Positions 1 through 6,847 of a DNA stretch of 18,869 nt are shown piece after piece. Within the stretch, counting starts at the first letter, position 1; every line of letters begins with the position of its first letter. The stretch is from assembly GCA_002343425.1 (NCBI GenBank), contig DDSO01000010.1, forward strand, positions 16,519 to 35,387, read 5' to 3'. This DNA is from Brevundimonas sp. UBA2388 (GTDB lineage: Bacteria > Pseudomonadota > Alphaproteobacteria > Caulobacterales > Caulobacteraceae). The notes under the pieces were generated by a model that had not been told where the DNA came from, ran no database searches, and saw only the letters and a program-made list of their open reading frames with translations. Made by a program: the position numbers and the translations under genes.

Positions 1-405
1 CAGCTGCTGGGTCAGGGCGACATGCTCTACATGGCCGGCGGCGGGCGCATCACCCGCCTGCACGGCCCGTTCGTGACCGATCAGGAGGTCGACGAGGTCT
101 GCAAACACCTGCGCAGCCAGGGCGAGCCCGACTATCTCGACCTGATTACCGACGATCCGGACGGCGACGGCGACGCGGCCGGGTTCGACGATGAGGGCGG
201 CGGCTCGGGCGACGACCTCTATGACCGCGCCGTGGCCGTGGTCACCCGCGACCGGAAGGCCTCGACCAGCTACATCCAGCGCCGCCTGCAGATCGGCTAC
301 AACCGCGCCGCCTCCCTGATCGAGCGGATGGAGCAGGAGGGCGTTGTCAGTCCTGCCAATCATGCGGGCAAGCGCGATATTCTGGCGGGCCCGCCGCCAT
401 TGTAG
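1..405 (+). CDS. ftsK: DNA translocase FtsK, C-terminal fragment
   Basis: This is the 3' end of a gene that begins before the window; the frame is open from base 1. The 134 visible residues contain the end of the RecA-like motor (QLLGQGDMLYM, then a GPFVTDQEVDEVCKHLR stretch), an acidic glycine/aspartate-rich linker, and a winged-helix gamma domain (DRKASTSYIQRRLQIGYNRAA, then a segment ending KRDIL). In the family the gamma domain reads KOPS motifs and directs DNA pumping toward dif at the division septum, where FtsK also activates XerCD recombination. FtsK is a membrane-anchored hexamer, but the membrane part is outside the window. The acidic linker before the gamma domain is typical of alphaproteobacterial FtsK. 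The gene ends with TAG at 403-405, only a few bases before a dispersed palindromic repeat. Confidence 0.95.
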   Translation, partial: QLLGQGDMLYMAGGGRITRLHGPFVTDQEVDEVCKHLRSQGEPDYLDLITDDPDGDGDAAGFDDEGGGSGDDLYDRAVAVVTRDRKASTSYIQRRLQIGYNRAASLIERMEQEGVVSPANHAGKRDILAGPPPL

Positions 406-410
406 GTGGC

Positions 411-509
411 CGCGGTCACAAGGCTCCGCCTTGTCGACCCGACGCGACCTGGCGCTTCGCGCATGCCTCGCCCTCAAGCAGCGAGCCGCCGCGCGCCGAG
501 CGACAGGGC
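411..509 (+). repeat. Dispersed palindromic repeat, copy A
   Basis: This ~100-bp element lies just after ftsK. The reverse complement of 1476-1576 matches it over most of its length. Nearly identical blocks are CGCGGTCA, the hairpin AAGGC-TCC-GCCTT, TCGACCCGACGCG, and a ~30-base block from CTCAAGCAGCGAGCC onward. The middle (about 447-470) has diverged. The hairpin stem is 418-424 with 428-434 (loop 425-427). Copy A has a C-G pair at 419/433 where copy B has G-C, a compensatory change that suggests the folded form is maintained. The short reading frames crossing it are repeat-derived and probably not genes. Confidence 0.8.
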
Positions 510-516
510 AAAAACG

Positions 517-539
517 TCGTCCGCAGGAACTGCGGACGA
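517..539 (+). other. Hairpin in the ftsK-lolA gap
   Basis: A perfect 10-bp stem (517-526 with 530-539) has a GAA loop, centred on CGTCCGCAG-GAA-CTGCGGACG. No T-run follows, so it is not a classical terminator. It sits directly downstream of repeat copy A and about 110 bases before the lolA start, in what should be the lolA leader or the ftsK 3' untranslated region. A weaker 7-bp inverted repeat (584-590 with 615-621) follows. No convincing -35/-10 promoter was seen in 406-652. The hairpin's role is unknown. Confidence 0.5.
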
Positions 540-652
540 TGAACGAGGCTTCATCGGACGGTCGGAATATGGTCAGGCTCGCGTCATGCCCGCGCCTTTC
601 CCGACCGGTATGACGGCATGATCAACAACCATCCCGAACGGGAGAAGACCCT

Positions 653-1285
653 ATGACTGTCTCACGCCGCGCCTTTGCACTCGGAACCGCCGCCATTGCG
701 GCCGTCGCAGCCATGCCCGCCAGCGCCCAGAGCGCCCTGTCGGCCGAGGATCGCGCCGTCCTCGCCCAGGCCCAAGCCTATCTGCAGGGGCTGACCTCGG
801 CCCAGGGCAATTTCGTCGAGACCACGGGCGCCCAGCGCCGGGAGGGCCGTTTCTGGCTGCAGCGCCCCGGCAAGATGCGGTTCGAATACACCAACCCGTC
901 CGGTCTGCTGGTCGTGTCGGACGGCTCGAACGTCAAACGCTACGACCCGCGCCTGAACGTCTTCCGTCAGGTGCCCCTGGGGTCGACGCCGCTGTCGACC
1001 TTCCTGGCCCGCAACGTTCGCTTCGATCAAGGCGTCCGTATCGACCGCGTGACCCGGATGGCGTCCGGCGCCTTCGCCATCATCGCGCGCGATGCACGCC
1101 GCCCGGATGAGGGCTCGGTCATCCTGTCCTTCGCGGGCAACCCGATCCGGCTGCATGAATGGACCATCCGCGACGCCCAGGGCGGCAGCACCCGGACCCA
1201 GCTGACCTCGTTGACGCCGGCTTCCAACCTGGCCGCCAGCCTGTTCCAGCTGCGCGATCCGACCCGTCGTCCGGGCCGGAACTGA
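653..1285 (+). CDS. lolA: LolA-like outer-membrane lipoprotein carrier protein
   Basis: The gene encodes 210 residues. The signal peptide has a twin-arginine-like start (SRRAFALG at 4-11), then an alanine-rich hydrophobic stretch and a probable cleavage site after ASA at 25. The mature part reads as a LolA-type beta protein: QAYLQGLTSAQGNFVE near the N terminus, then GRFWLQRPGKMRFEY and a SDGSNVKRYDPRLN block, a common LolA-family signature. LolA carries outer-membrane lipoproteins across the periplasm from LolCDE to the outer membrane. GGGAGAAG at 640-647 is a good ribosome-binding site for the ATG. The ftsK-lolA order is common in alphaproteobacteria. It could be a LolA paralogue rather than the main carrier, because the family is divergent in this group. 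The RR motif suggests possible Tat export, which would be unusual for LolA. Confidence 0.85.
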   Translation: MTVSRRAFALGTAAIAAVAAMPASAQSALSAEDRAVLAQAQAYLQGLTSAQGNFVETTGAQRREGRFWLQRPGKMRFEYTNPSGLLVVSDGSNVKRYDPRLNVFRQVPLGSTPLSTFLARNVRFDQGVRIDRVTRMASGAFAIIARDARRPDEGSVILSFAGNPIRLHEWTIRDAQGGSTRTQLTSLTPASNLAASLFQLRDPTRRPGRN

Positions 1286-1310
1286 TTTCGCCTGAGGGGC
1301 GAACCGTAGT

Positions 1311-1449
1311 TTGACATTTTTCGCCAACCGTGGCACTTTCATCACAGGTCGGCGGGAGCTGATCAGACCCGCTACGGATTTCATCCCCTTCCCGGCGGCG
1401 AGAGAGACGAACCTTCCAGCGCCCGGTCCCCCCGACCGGGCGCTTTTTT
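1311..1449 (+). ncRNA. Candidate small RNA or 3' UTR RNA ending at a strong terminator
   Basis: The gap after the lolA-like gene holds a perfect -35 hexamer (TTGACA, 1311-1316). About 100 bases later there is a perfect terminator (1419-1449) although no further reading frame intervenes. Between them is a possible hairpin (GCGGG/CCCGC around 1353-1373) and a C-rich single-stranded-looking segment (CATCCCCTTCCC, about 1382-1393). The expected -10 position (about 1334-1339, CACTTT) is poor. The region may therefore be only the lolA 3' UTR, or the promoter may be of another class. The exact 5' end cannot be set. C-rich loops occur in known alphaproteobacterial sRNAs, but I cannot assign a family. 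Confidence 0.35.
1419..1449 (+). terminator. Rho-independent terminator
   Basis: A perfect 10-bp GC-rich stem, GCGCCCGGTC (1419-1428) with GACCGGGCGC (1434-1443), has a five-C loop and is followed at once by six T residues (1444-1449). It ends transcription of the lolA-like gene and/or the candidate small RNA upstream of it. It is the clearest intrinsic terminator in the window. Confidence 0.9.
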
Positions 1450-1475
1450 GTCGGGCAACGAAGTCGCCCCGCGGG

Positions 1476-1576
1476 CGCTAACGCTCGCCGCGCGGCGGCT
1501 CGCTGCTTGAGCGCAAACCCCGCGCTTGCGCCTGGAGCGCGTCGGGTCGAGAAGGCGGAGCCTTCTGACCGCGCCC
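1476..1576 (-). repeat. Dispersed palindromic repeat, copy B (inverted relative to copy A)
   Basis: The reverse complement of this segment aligns with 411-509. It includes the hairpin AGAAGGC-GGA-GCCTTCT (stem 1550-1556 with 1560-1566) and a long block (around 1485-1514) that differs from copy A at one position. It lies directly upstream of xth and ends about 10 bases before the xth ATG. In copy B the variable stem pair is G-C where copy A has C-G. A spurious upstream start (1526) in frame with xth falls inside this repeat. Confidence 0.8.
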
Positions 1577-1585
1577 CCGGAAAAA

Positions 1586-2380
1586 ATGCTTCGTATCGCC
1601 ACCTGGAACATCAACTCAGTCCGCCTGCGCATCGACCAGGTCGCGCGCTTCGTCGCCGAGAGCGGAACCGACGTACTGTGCCTGCAGGAGATCAAATGCC
1701 TGGAGGACCAGTTCCCCCGCGCCGCTTTTGAAGCCATGGGCATGCCGTATCTGAAAATCGGCGGTCAGAAGGGCTGGCACGGGGTGGCCATCGCCAGCCG
1801 CAAGCCGATCGCGGAAGCGCCGGTGCTTGATGTCTGTCGCGAACGCCACGCCCGCTGCGTCGGCGTGATGGTCGAGGGCGTCGAGGTGCAGAATTTCTAC
1901 ATTCCCGCAGGCGGCGACGTCGCCGACCGGGCCCTGAACCCGAAATTCGATCACAAGATGGATTTCTACGAGCGGATGACCGCCGAAATGGCCGGACGCG
2001 ACAAACAGAGGCCGCTGGTGCTGGCCGGCGACTTCAACATCGCACCGGGCGAGAACGACGTCTGGAACCACCGCTATATGTCGAAGATCGTCAGCCACAC
2101 CCCGCTGGAGGTCGAGACCCTGCGTCGGTTGCAGGCGGCGGGCGGGTTCGCGGACGTGGTCCGCGACCAGATCCCCGAGCCGCAGAAGCTGGCCAGCTGG
2201 TGGAGCTATCGCGCCGCCGACTTCCGCAAGTCGAACCGGGGCCTGCGCCTCGACCACCTGTGGACCTCGCCCGGCCTGACGCCGGCGGTGACGCCCGGCA
2301 GCGCCCGCATCCACGACACAGTCCGCGAATGGACCCAGCCCAGCGACCACGCGCCGGTGACGATGGATCTCGCCGTCTAG
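1586..2380 (+). CDS. xth: Exodeoxyribonuclease III
   Basis: The 264-residue protein belongs to the exonuclease III / AP endonuclease family. It cleaves the backbone 5' of abasic sites and removes 3' blocking groups in base-excision repair in the cytoplasm. Visible catalytic motifs are WNINSVR (Asn8), LQEIKC (metal-binding Glu35), GDFNIAP (Asp149, Asn151), LRLDHLW, and the C-terminal SDHAPV (Asp254-His255 catalytic pair). The ATG at 1586 is preferred because MLRIATWNINS is the family's normal N terminus. An in-frame upstream start at 1526 would add 20 residues encoded by repeat copy B. Only a weak GGAA precedes the ATG. The stop shares a CTAG with the convergent transporter gene. Confidence 0.95.
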   Translation: MLRIATWNINSVRLRIDQVARFVAESGTDVLCLQEIKCLEDQFPRAAFEAMGMPYLKIGGQKGWHGVAIASRKPIAEAPVLDVCRERHARCVGVMVEGVEVQNFYIPAGGDVADRALNPKFDHKMDFYERMTAEMAGRDKQRPLVLAGDFNIAPGENDVWNHRYMSKIVSHTPLEVETLRRLQAAGGFADVVRDQIPEPQKLASWWSYRAADFRKSNRGLRLDHLWTSPGLTPAVTPGSARIHDTVREWTQPSDHAPVTMDLAV

Positions 2381-3786
2381 AAGGGGAAGAAGATCGGGAT
2401 GGCGATCATCGCGGCCACCCAGGTCACGAGGTTCAGCGGCAGGCCGACGCGGACGAAGTCCATGTAGCTGTAGTTGCCCATCTGATAGACCAGCACATTG
2501 GTCTGATAGCCGAACGGCGTGGCGAAAGCGGCCGAAGCGGCCATCATCACCCCGACCAGGAACGGCCGCGGGTCGACCCCGAAACTCTCCGCAAGGGCCA
2601 CGGCGATCGGCGTGATCAGCACCGCGACCGTGGCGTTGGACAACAGCTCGGTGGCGAACAGGGTCACCCCGTAGAGGATGATCAGGCCGCCCAGCGGACC
2701 GAACGGCCGCAAAACCTCGATCAGGACGCCGGCCCCGGCCGCGGCCAGGCCGGTGACCTCAATGGCGATCCCGACCACCACCATGCCGGCGATCAGCAAC
2801 AGGATTTCCGGTCTCAGCCCCGCATAGGCCTCTTCGGGCGTGATCACCTTCAGCAGGATCAGGGCGACAGCTCCGGCGAAGGCCGAGGCGGCGATCGGGG
2901 CCCAACCGAGGCCCGCGGCCGCCACGACCATGACGAAGACGCCGAGCGCGATGAGCGAGCGCCTCATGTCGAACGGCCGGTCGGCCGCGCCGAACAGGGC
3001 CACGTCCCCGAGGTGGGCGTCGCCCGAGCCGTCCTCATGGGTGCGGGCCTCGCCCAGTTTCGGCAGGTTGAAGGGCAGGATCCGCCGCCGCCGCCCGGCG
3101 GCTTCGGCCGCAGCCTTGCGCCGTGACTCCTCCATCTCGGCGATCCGGGCCTGCTCGGCCTCATCGGCCTGCACGCTGCGCCCGAGCTGCCGGGCCCCCA
3201 CGAAATACAGCCACAGCCCCCCGGCCAGGGCGATACACAGGCCGACGGGCGTGATCTCGAACAGGCTGAAGACCGGCTGTCCGCTGTTGCGGGCCATGTC
3301 GTTGACCAGAAGGTTGGTCGAGGTGCCGATCAGGGTCAGCAGGCCGCCGAGCACCGAAATATGGCTGAGCGGCATGAGGAAGCGTTTGGGCGACAACTTC
3401 AGCGACTGGGCCACGTCCCGGATAACCGGGGCAGCCAGAACCACGACCGGCGTATTGTTCAGAAAGCCTCCGAGAACCCCGCACATGCCGAGCACGGCCC
3501 AGATGCCGATTGCGCCCACTCGCGCCGCCAGCTGCGTCGCCTTGCGGATCATAAGGCCCAGCAGGCCCGACAGTTCGATGGCGTAGGCGATGACGAACAG
3601 CCCTGCGAGGGCGATGACGGCGGGACTCGCAAAGGCGCCCTGGACCTCGACCGGCCGTACCACGCCGAGGAGCAGCAGGGCCGCGGCGCCCGACAACGCC
3701 ACAACGTCGGCGCGAACCCGTCCGTGGATCAGAACCCCGACCACAACGACGAGCACAAGCAGAGCGGCAATCTGATCGAAACTCAT
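2377..3786 (-). CDS. SLC13 (DASS)-type permease, sodium:anion symporter-like
   Basis: The 469-residue integral inner-membrane protein has two homologous halves. The N-terminal half has FLNNTPVV (about 109-115) and GTSTNLLV (154-161). The C-terminal half has ELLSNATVAVL (about 380-390) and PFGYQTNVLVYQ (424-435). These paired hairpin and SNT-like motifs are the anion and sodium sites of the SLC13 / divalent anion:sodium symporter family. Many bacterial members of this subgroup carry two TrkA-C (RCK-C) domains between the halves. Here the linker (about 203-276) is only a charged, Arg/Glu/Ala-rich stretch with no TrkA-C fold visible, so the protein is shorter than the ~590-residue relatives. The substrate (sulfate, dicarboxylate or another anion) cannot be told from sequence. 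It is transcribed toward xth. Confidence 0.85.
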   Translation of the reverse strand: MSFDQIAALLVLVVVVGVLIHGRVRADVVALSGAAALLLLGVVRPVEVQGAFASPAVIALAGLFVIAYAIELSGLLGLMIRKATQLAARVGAIGIWAVLGMCGVLGGFLNNTPVVVLAAPVIRDVAQSLKLSPKRFLMPLSHISVLGGLLTLIGTSTNLLVNDMARNSGQPVFSLFEITPVGLCIALAGGLWLYFVGARQLGRSVQADEAEQARIAEMEESRRKAAAEAAGRRRRILPFNLPKLGEARTHEDGSGDAHLGDVALFGAADRPFDMRRSLIALGVFVMVVAAAGLGWAPIAASAFAGAVALILLKVITPEEAYAGLRPEILLLIAGMVVVGIAIEVTGLAAAGAGVLIEVLRPFGPLGGLIILYGVTLFATELLSNATVAVLITPIAVALAESFGVDPRPFLVGVMMAASAAFATPFGYQTNVLVYQMGNYSYMDFVRVGLPLNLVTWVAAMIAIPIFFPF

Positions 3787-3871
3787 GGGCTCTGAAGACC
3801 CGCCGCCGTCCGCCGCGTCAATGGTGATGACGTGAACGCTACAGAGGCTGGTTGTATGCTAGGGTCCGCGC

Positions 3872-4717
3872 ATGTCCGGACTTTTCCGCAACGTCCCCCG
3901 CCCTGTCGCCGTTCTGACAACCGTCGCCGCCGCCCTGCTCCTGGCCCAGTGCGATCGAAACAGGCCCGAACCGATAGACGCGGAACCCGTCACCGCTGAT
4001 CCGGCGCCGGCGCCGACCGTCGCTGCACTGACAACCCTGAACCGCGCCGACCTGCTTGCCGCGACCTCGCGGGCCGCCTCCGCCTACGCCGCCGGCGAAC
4101 AGATGGAGGGCGCCGACGCCCTCGTCGGACGCCAGTTTTCCATCCGGATTCCGTTCGGTTGCAACGGTCCCCAGCCCACACAGGCCGAGGCCGCGGGCGA
4201 CGGTCTGGCGCGCTGGTCCTGGGGCCCGGAGAACCAGACCATCCAGCTGAGCCTGACCCCCGGCGACTGGCTGAACACCGCCCTGATCGCCGGCGCCAGC
4301 GAGTCGGACTGGGAAGCGGTCGAGGGCTTCTGGGTCCCGCGCCCTTGGTTGACCGCCGGCGACTGCTCCACCGTGCGCGCCGATCCACTGCAAAGCGGGG
4401 CCGGCGCGCCCTCCCCCCAGACCGTGGGCCTGGCCGCCGTATTCGGCGCGGACGACTCCCGCGTCGGCCGCCGCAACGGTCGCGCCTATGCCTTCACCAT
4501 CCGTCCGACGGGGGATACGCCGCTGGCGGCGCCGACGAGAGGCTATCGCGTCGTGCTGGAGGGCCGGCTGGCCGGGTTCCCGGATGGGCGTGCGATCCGC
4601 TGCAGGGCGTCGAATCCGGACCAGCGCCCGGTCTGCATCGCCGCCATGCGACTGGACCGCGTCGGCTTCACCAATGCGGACGGCAGCGTACTGCTCAGCG
4701 AGTGGCGGCCGGGCTAG
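3872..4717 (+). CDS. Putative lipoprotein or secreted protein of unknown function
   Basis: The predicted 281-residue protein is not one I recognise. It has an N-terminal hydrophobic segment (about 11-26) ending in LLLAQC, a lipobox-like site with Cys27 but an unusual Gln at -1. A Pro/Ala/Glu-rich low-complexity linker (about 31-50) follows, as in many surface lipoproteins. The mature part has four cysteines (in FGCNGPQP, AGDCSTV, IRCRAS and PVCIAAM) that could form disulfides, and several tryptophans in the middle. Codon use fits the neighbours. The start has no clear Shine-Dalgarno sequence; TATGCT at 3854-3859 would put a transcription start very near the ATG, so a leaderless mRNA is possible. 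It converges on cenR with a 12-base gap. Confidence 0.75.
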   Translation: MSGLFRNVPRPVAVLTTVAAALLLAQCDRNRPEPIDAEPVTADPAPAPTVAALTTLNRADLLAATSRAASAYAAGEQMEGADALVGRQFSIRIPFGCNGPQPTQAEAAGDGLARWSWGPENQTIQLSLTPGDWLNTALIAGASESDWEAVEGFWVPRPWLTAGDCSTVRADPLQSGAGAPSPQTVGLAAVFGADDSRVGRRNGRAYAFTIRPTGDTPLAAPTRGYRVVLEGRLAGFPDGRAIRCRASNPDQRPVCIAAMRLDRVGFTNADGSVLLSEWRPG

Positions 4718-4729
4718 GCCGATCAGGAT

Positions 4730-5416
4730 CTAGGGCTGGAGCCGGTAGCCGCCGGCGTCCGTCAGCAACAGCCGCGCCTGACCGGGCTCGGGCTCGATCT
4801 TCTGACGCAGGCGGTAGATGTGGGTTTCCAGCGTATGGGTGGTGACTCCGGCGTTGTAGCCCCAGACCTCGGTCAGCAACTCCTCGCGCGACACGGCCTT
4901 GGCCCCGGCGCGGTACAGGTATTTGAGGATGTTGGTTTCCTTCTCCGTCAACCGCACCTTCCGGGCCTTGTCGTCGATCAGGACCTTGGCGGCGGGACGG
5001 AACTCATAGGGGCCGATGCGGAAGACGGCGTCCTCGGACTGTTCGTGGCTGCGCAGATGGGCGCGGATGCGGGCCAGCAGGACGGCGAAGCGGAAGGGTT
5101 TGGTGACGTAGTCGTTCGCCCCCGACTCCAGCCCCAGCACAGTGTCGGAATCGGATGACTGGCCGGTCAGCATGATGATCGGGGTCGAGACCCCGTCCTT
5201 GCGCAGCAGGCGGCACGCCTCGCGGCCGTCCATGTCGGGCAGGTCGACATCCAGCAGGATCAGGTCGGCGCGAACCTCGCGGCCCATGCGCACGCCCTCG
5301 GCCGCCGTCGAGGCCTGGACCGGGCGGAAGGCCTCGTGCAACGCCAGCTGCTCGGCGAGGGCCTCGCGCAGGTCGTCGTCGTCGTCGATGATCAGTATGG
5401 TCTTGGGCGTGGGCAT
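4730..5416 (-). CDS. cenR: OmpR-family response regulator, CenR-like
   Basis: The 228-residue two-domain regulator has a receiver domain with acidic pocket DDDDD (11-15), phospho-acceptor Asp56 (LLDVDLPDMDG), Thr84 (LTGQ) and Lys106 (VTKPFR). Its C-terminal winged helix has LTEKETNILKYL, EVWGYN and THTLETHIYRLRQKIE. The overall sequence and the location near parAB match CenR, which with the kinase CenK is an essential envelope regulator in Caulobacter. The assignment rests on recalled similarity, not a search. The ATG at 5416 (MPTPKTILI) is chosen over an upstream TTG at 5452, because the latter adds 12 non-family residues. It follows yggS by 62 bases on the same strand. No Shine-Dalgarno sequence is obvious. 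Confidence 0.8.
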   Translation of the reverse strand: MPTPKTILIIDDDDDLREALAEQLALHEAFRPVQASTAAEGVRMGREVRADLILLDVDLPDMDGREACRLLRKDGVSTPIIMLTGQSSDSDTVLGLESGANDYVTKPFRFAVLLARIRAHLRSHEQSEDAVFRIGPYEFRPAAKVLIDDKARKVRLTEKETNILKYLYRAGAKAVSREELLTEVWGYNAGVTTHTLETHIYRLRQKIEPEPGQARLLLTDAGGYRLQP

Positions 5417-5478
5417 GGATACCAGAATGGCGAGCGTCGCCCGATCCGCCAAGGGTTGGACGGCAAGCGGAGCGGTTT

Positions 5479-6198
5479 TCAGTCCATAGAGGGCGTTTCG
5501 GGGCCTTTTCGTTCCCCGAACAGCGACGAACCGACGCGCACATGGGTCGCGCCGAAGCGGATCGCGGTCTCATAGTCGCCGCTCATCCCCATGGAGAGGG
5601 TCGCCAGCCCGTGCCGGCGCGCGATCTTTCGCAGCAGGGCAAAATGCGGTCCCGGCGCTTCGTCCGCGGGCGGAATGCACATCAGCCCCTCGACGATCAG
5701 ACCCGCGGCGCGAGCGTAATCGATCAGTTCGCCGGTATCGCCGGGCAGGACGCCGGCCTTCTGGGGCTCGGCGCCGGTGTTGACCTGGATCAGGACGCGG
5801 ACCGGCTTGCCGGCTCGAACGCCCGCCGCGGCAAGGGCATCCGCCAGTTTCGGCCGGTCCAGGGTCTCGATGACATCGAACAGGGCGACCGCGTCGGCGG
5901 CCTTGTTCGACTGCAACGGCCCGATGAGCCGGAGCTCGAGACCCGCGATCCCGTCGCGGCGGTCTTTCCAGCGCGCTTGCGCCTCCTGCACCCGGTTTTC
6001 GCCGAAGATGCGCTGGCCCGCCGCGAGCGCCGCCTCGATGGCCTCGTCGGGCTGGGTCTTGGATACGGCGGTCAGAGTCACCGCGCCGGCGGCACGGCCG
6101 GAGGCGCGGCTGGCGGCGGTGATGCGGCGCTGAAGGGATTCCAGCCGCGCGGCGACGGTGCTGGACGACGGAACGGGTTCGGGAGAAGAGGAGGTCAT
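5479..6198 (-). CDS. yggS: YggS/PROSC-family pyridoxal phosphate homeostasis protein
   Basis: The 239-residue protein is a fold-type III PLP-binding protein of the YggS (PLPBP) family, which buffers pyridoxal 5'-phosphate and has no known enzyme activity. Visible motifs are LTAVSKTQP with the PLP-binding Lys47, FGENRVQEA, LIGPLQSNKA, VLIQVNTGAEPQKAG, LSMGMSGDYETAIRFGATHVRVGSSLFGER. The ATG at 6198 gives a normal length with a short Ser/Pro-rich N-terminal extension. Upstream in-frame codons would run into the divergent gene. The start codon overlaps that of the forward gene at 6197 (CATG). No Shine-Dalgarno sequence is visible before this ATG, which suggests leaderless or weak initiation. It probably leads a two-gene unit with cenR. 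Confidence 0.93.
   Translation of the reverse strand: MTSSSPEPVPSSSTVAARLESLQRRITAASRASGRAAGAVTLTAVSKTQPDEAIEAALAAGQRIFGENRVQEAQARWKDRRDGIAGLELRLIGPLQSNKAADAVALFDVIETLDRPKLADALAAAGVRAGKPVRVLIQVNTGAEPQKAGVLPGDTGELIDYARAAGLIVEGLMCIPPADEAPGPHFALLRKIARRHGLATLSMGMSGDYETAIRFGATHVRVGSSLFGERKGPETPSMD
6188..6194 (+). promoter_or_regulatory. Ribosome-binding site for the TMP-synthase-like gene
   Basis: GAGGAGG lies 2 bases before the ATG at 6197, closer than usual, and is preceded by GGGAGAAG (6181-6188). It favours the ATG at 6197 over the upstream in-frame GTG at 6158. The bases are also yggS codons on the other strand. Confidence 0.5.
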
Positions 6199-6847
6199 GA
6201 ACCGGACGGACGCCGAAATCCTGTGGGAAGTCGCCAGCGTCCTCGCACGGGACGCCGCCGAAGTCAGCCGCTCACGTGATCGGGTGGGGCGACAGCTGCC
6301 GCCGCTGCTGTTTTTCACCGACCCCGACCGGACGCCCCGGCCCTGGGAGACAGCGGCGCGCCTGCCCACAGGCTCGGGCGTGGTGTACCGGCATTTCGGC
6401 AGGGCCGATGCGCGCGAGACGGCGCTGAGGCTGCGCGAGGCCACGCGGGCGCGGAACGGCCTGTTGTTGATCGGGATGGATGCGGAACTGGCGGAGGCGA
6501 CAGAAGCCGACGGGGTCCACCTGCCGGAACGGGCGCGGGATCAGGCGGCGGGGCTGGCCGCTATCCGGCCGGACTGGCTTGTCACCGGCGCAGCCCATGC
6601 CCCGATCCCAGGAGCGATCCCGGGACTGGACGCCCTGATCGCGTCGCCGGTGTTTCCGGCAGGCGGCGCCTCCGCGGACCGACCGGCGCTGGGGCTGTCA
6701 GGCTTCACCGCATGGGTCGGGGCCGCGCCCTGCCCGGTATATGCCCTCGGGGGACTCCACAGCGGCAATGTGCAGAGCCTGATCGGCTCGGGCGCGTGCG
6801 GGATTGCAGGGGTTTCGGCGATCCGGTCGGCCTTTGGGCCGGACTAG
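6197..6847 (+). CDS. Thiamine phosphate synthase / TenI-like protein
   Basis: The 216-residue protein looks like a (beta/alpha)8 barrel of the TMP-synthase/TenI superfamily. Visible features are a strand near the start (PPLLFFTDPDR), NGLLLIGMDAELAEATEADGVHLPE, then DWLVTGAAHA, SPVFPAGG, and the phosphate-site strand CPVYALGGLHSGN with a final GIAGVSAIRSAF. ThiE joins the pyrimidine and thiazole halves of thiamine, while TenI-like relatives have other or unknown roles. The usual ThiE phosphate-binding T-x-T/K signature after the SPVF strand is not obvious here. I therefore do not assign ThiE, and a TenI-like role is equally possible. Its stop shares CTAG with the convergent ntrZ-like gene. Confidence 0.8.
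   Translation: MNRTDAEILWEVASVLARDAAEVSRSRDRVGRQLPPLLFFTDPDRTPRPWETAARLPTGSGVVYRHFGRADARETALRLREATRARNGLLLIGMDAELAEATEADGVHLPERARDQAAGLAAIRPDWLVTGAAHAPIPGAIPGLDALIASPVFPAGGASADRPALGLSGFTAWVGAAPCPVYALGGLHSGNVQSLIGSGACGIAGVSAIRSAFGPD

Noticed and set aside
344..621. Short forward frames after ftsK
   Set aside because: They start inside ftsK or at its stop and run through repeat copy A and the hairpin; no ribosome-binding site or domain.
1526..1585. Upstream start for xth
   Set aside because: Adds 20 residues encoded by the dispersed repeat; the family begins at the ATG 1586.
2200..3126. Long forward frames over the transporter and xth end (308 and 248 codons)
   Set aside because: Low-complexity Arg/Asp/His/Gly-rich products opposite a well-motifed SLC13 gene; shadows.
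3841..3871. CtrA box or DnaA box near gene starts
   Set aside because: No TTAA-N7-TTAA pair or DnaA-box match was found, here or in the parA-parB gap (only a single TTAA).
5417..5452. TTG start extending cenR by 12 residues
   Set aside because: Extra residues are not part of the receiver domain, and the ATG at 5416 gives the standard N terminus.
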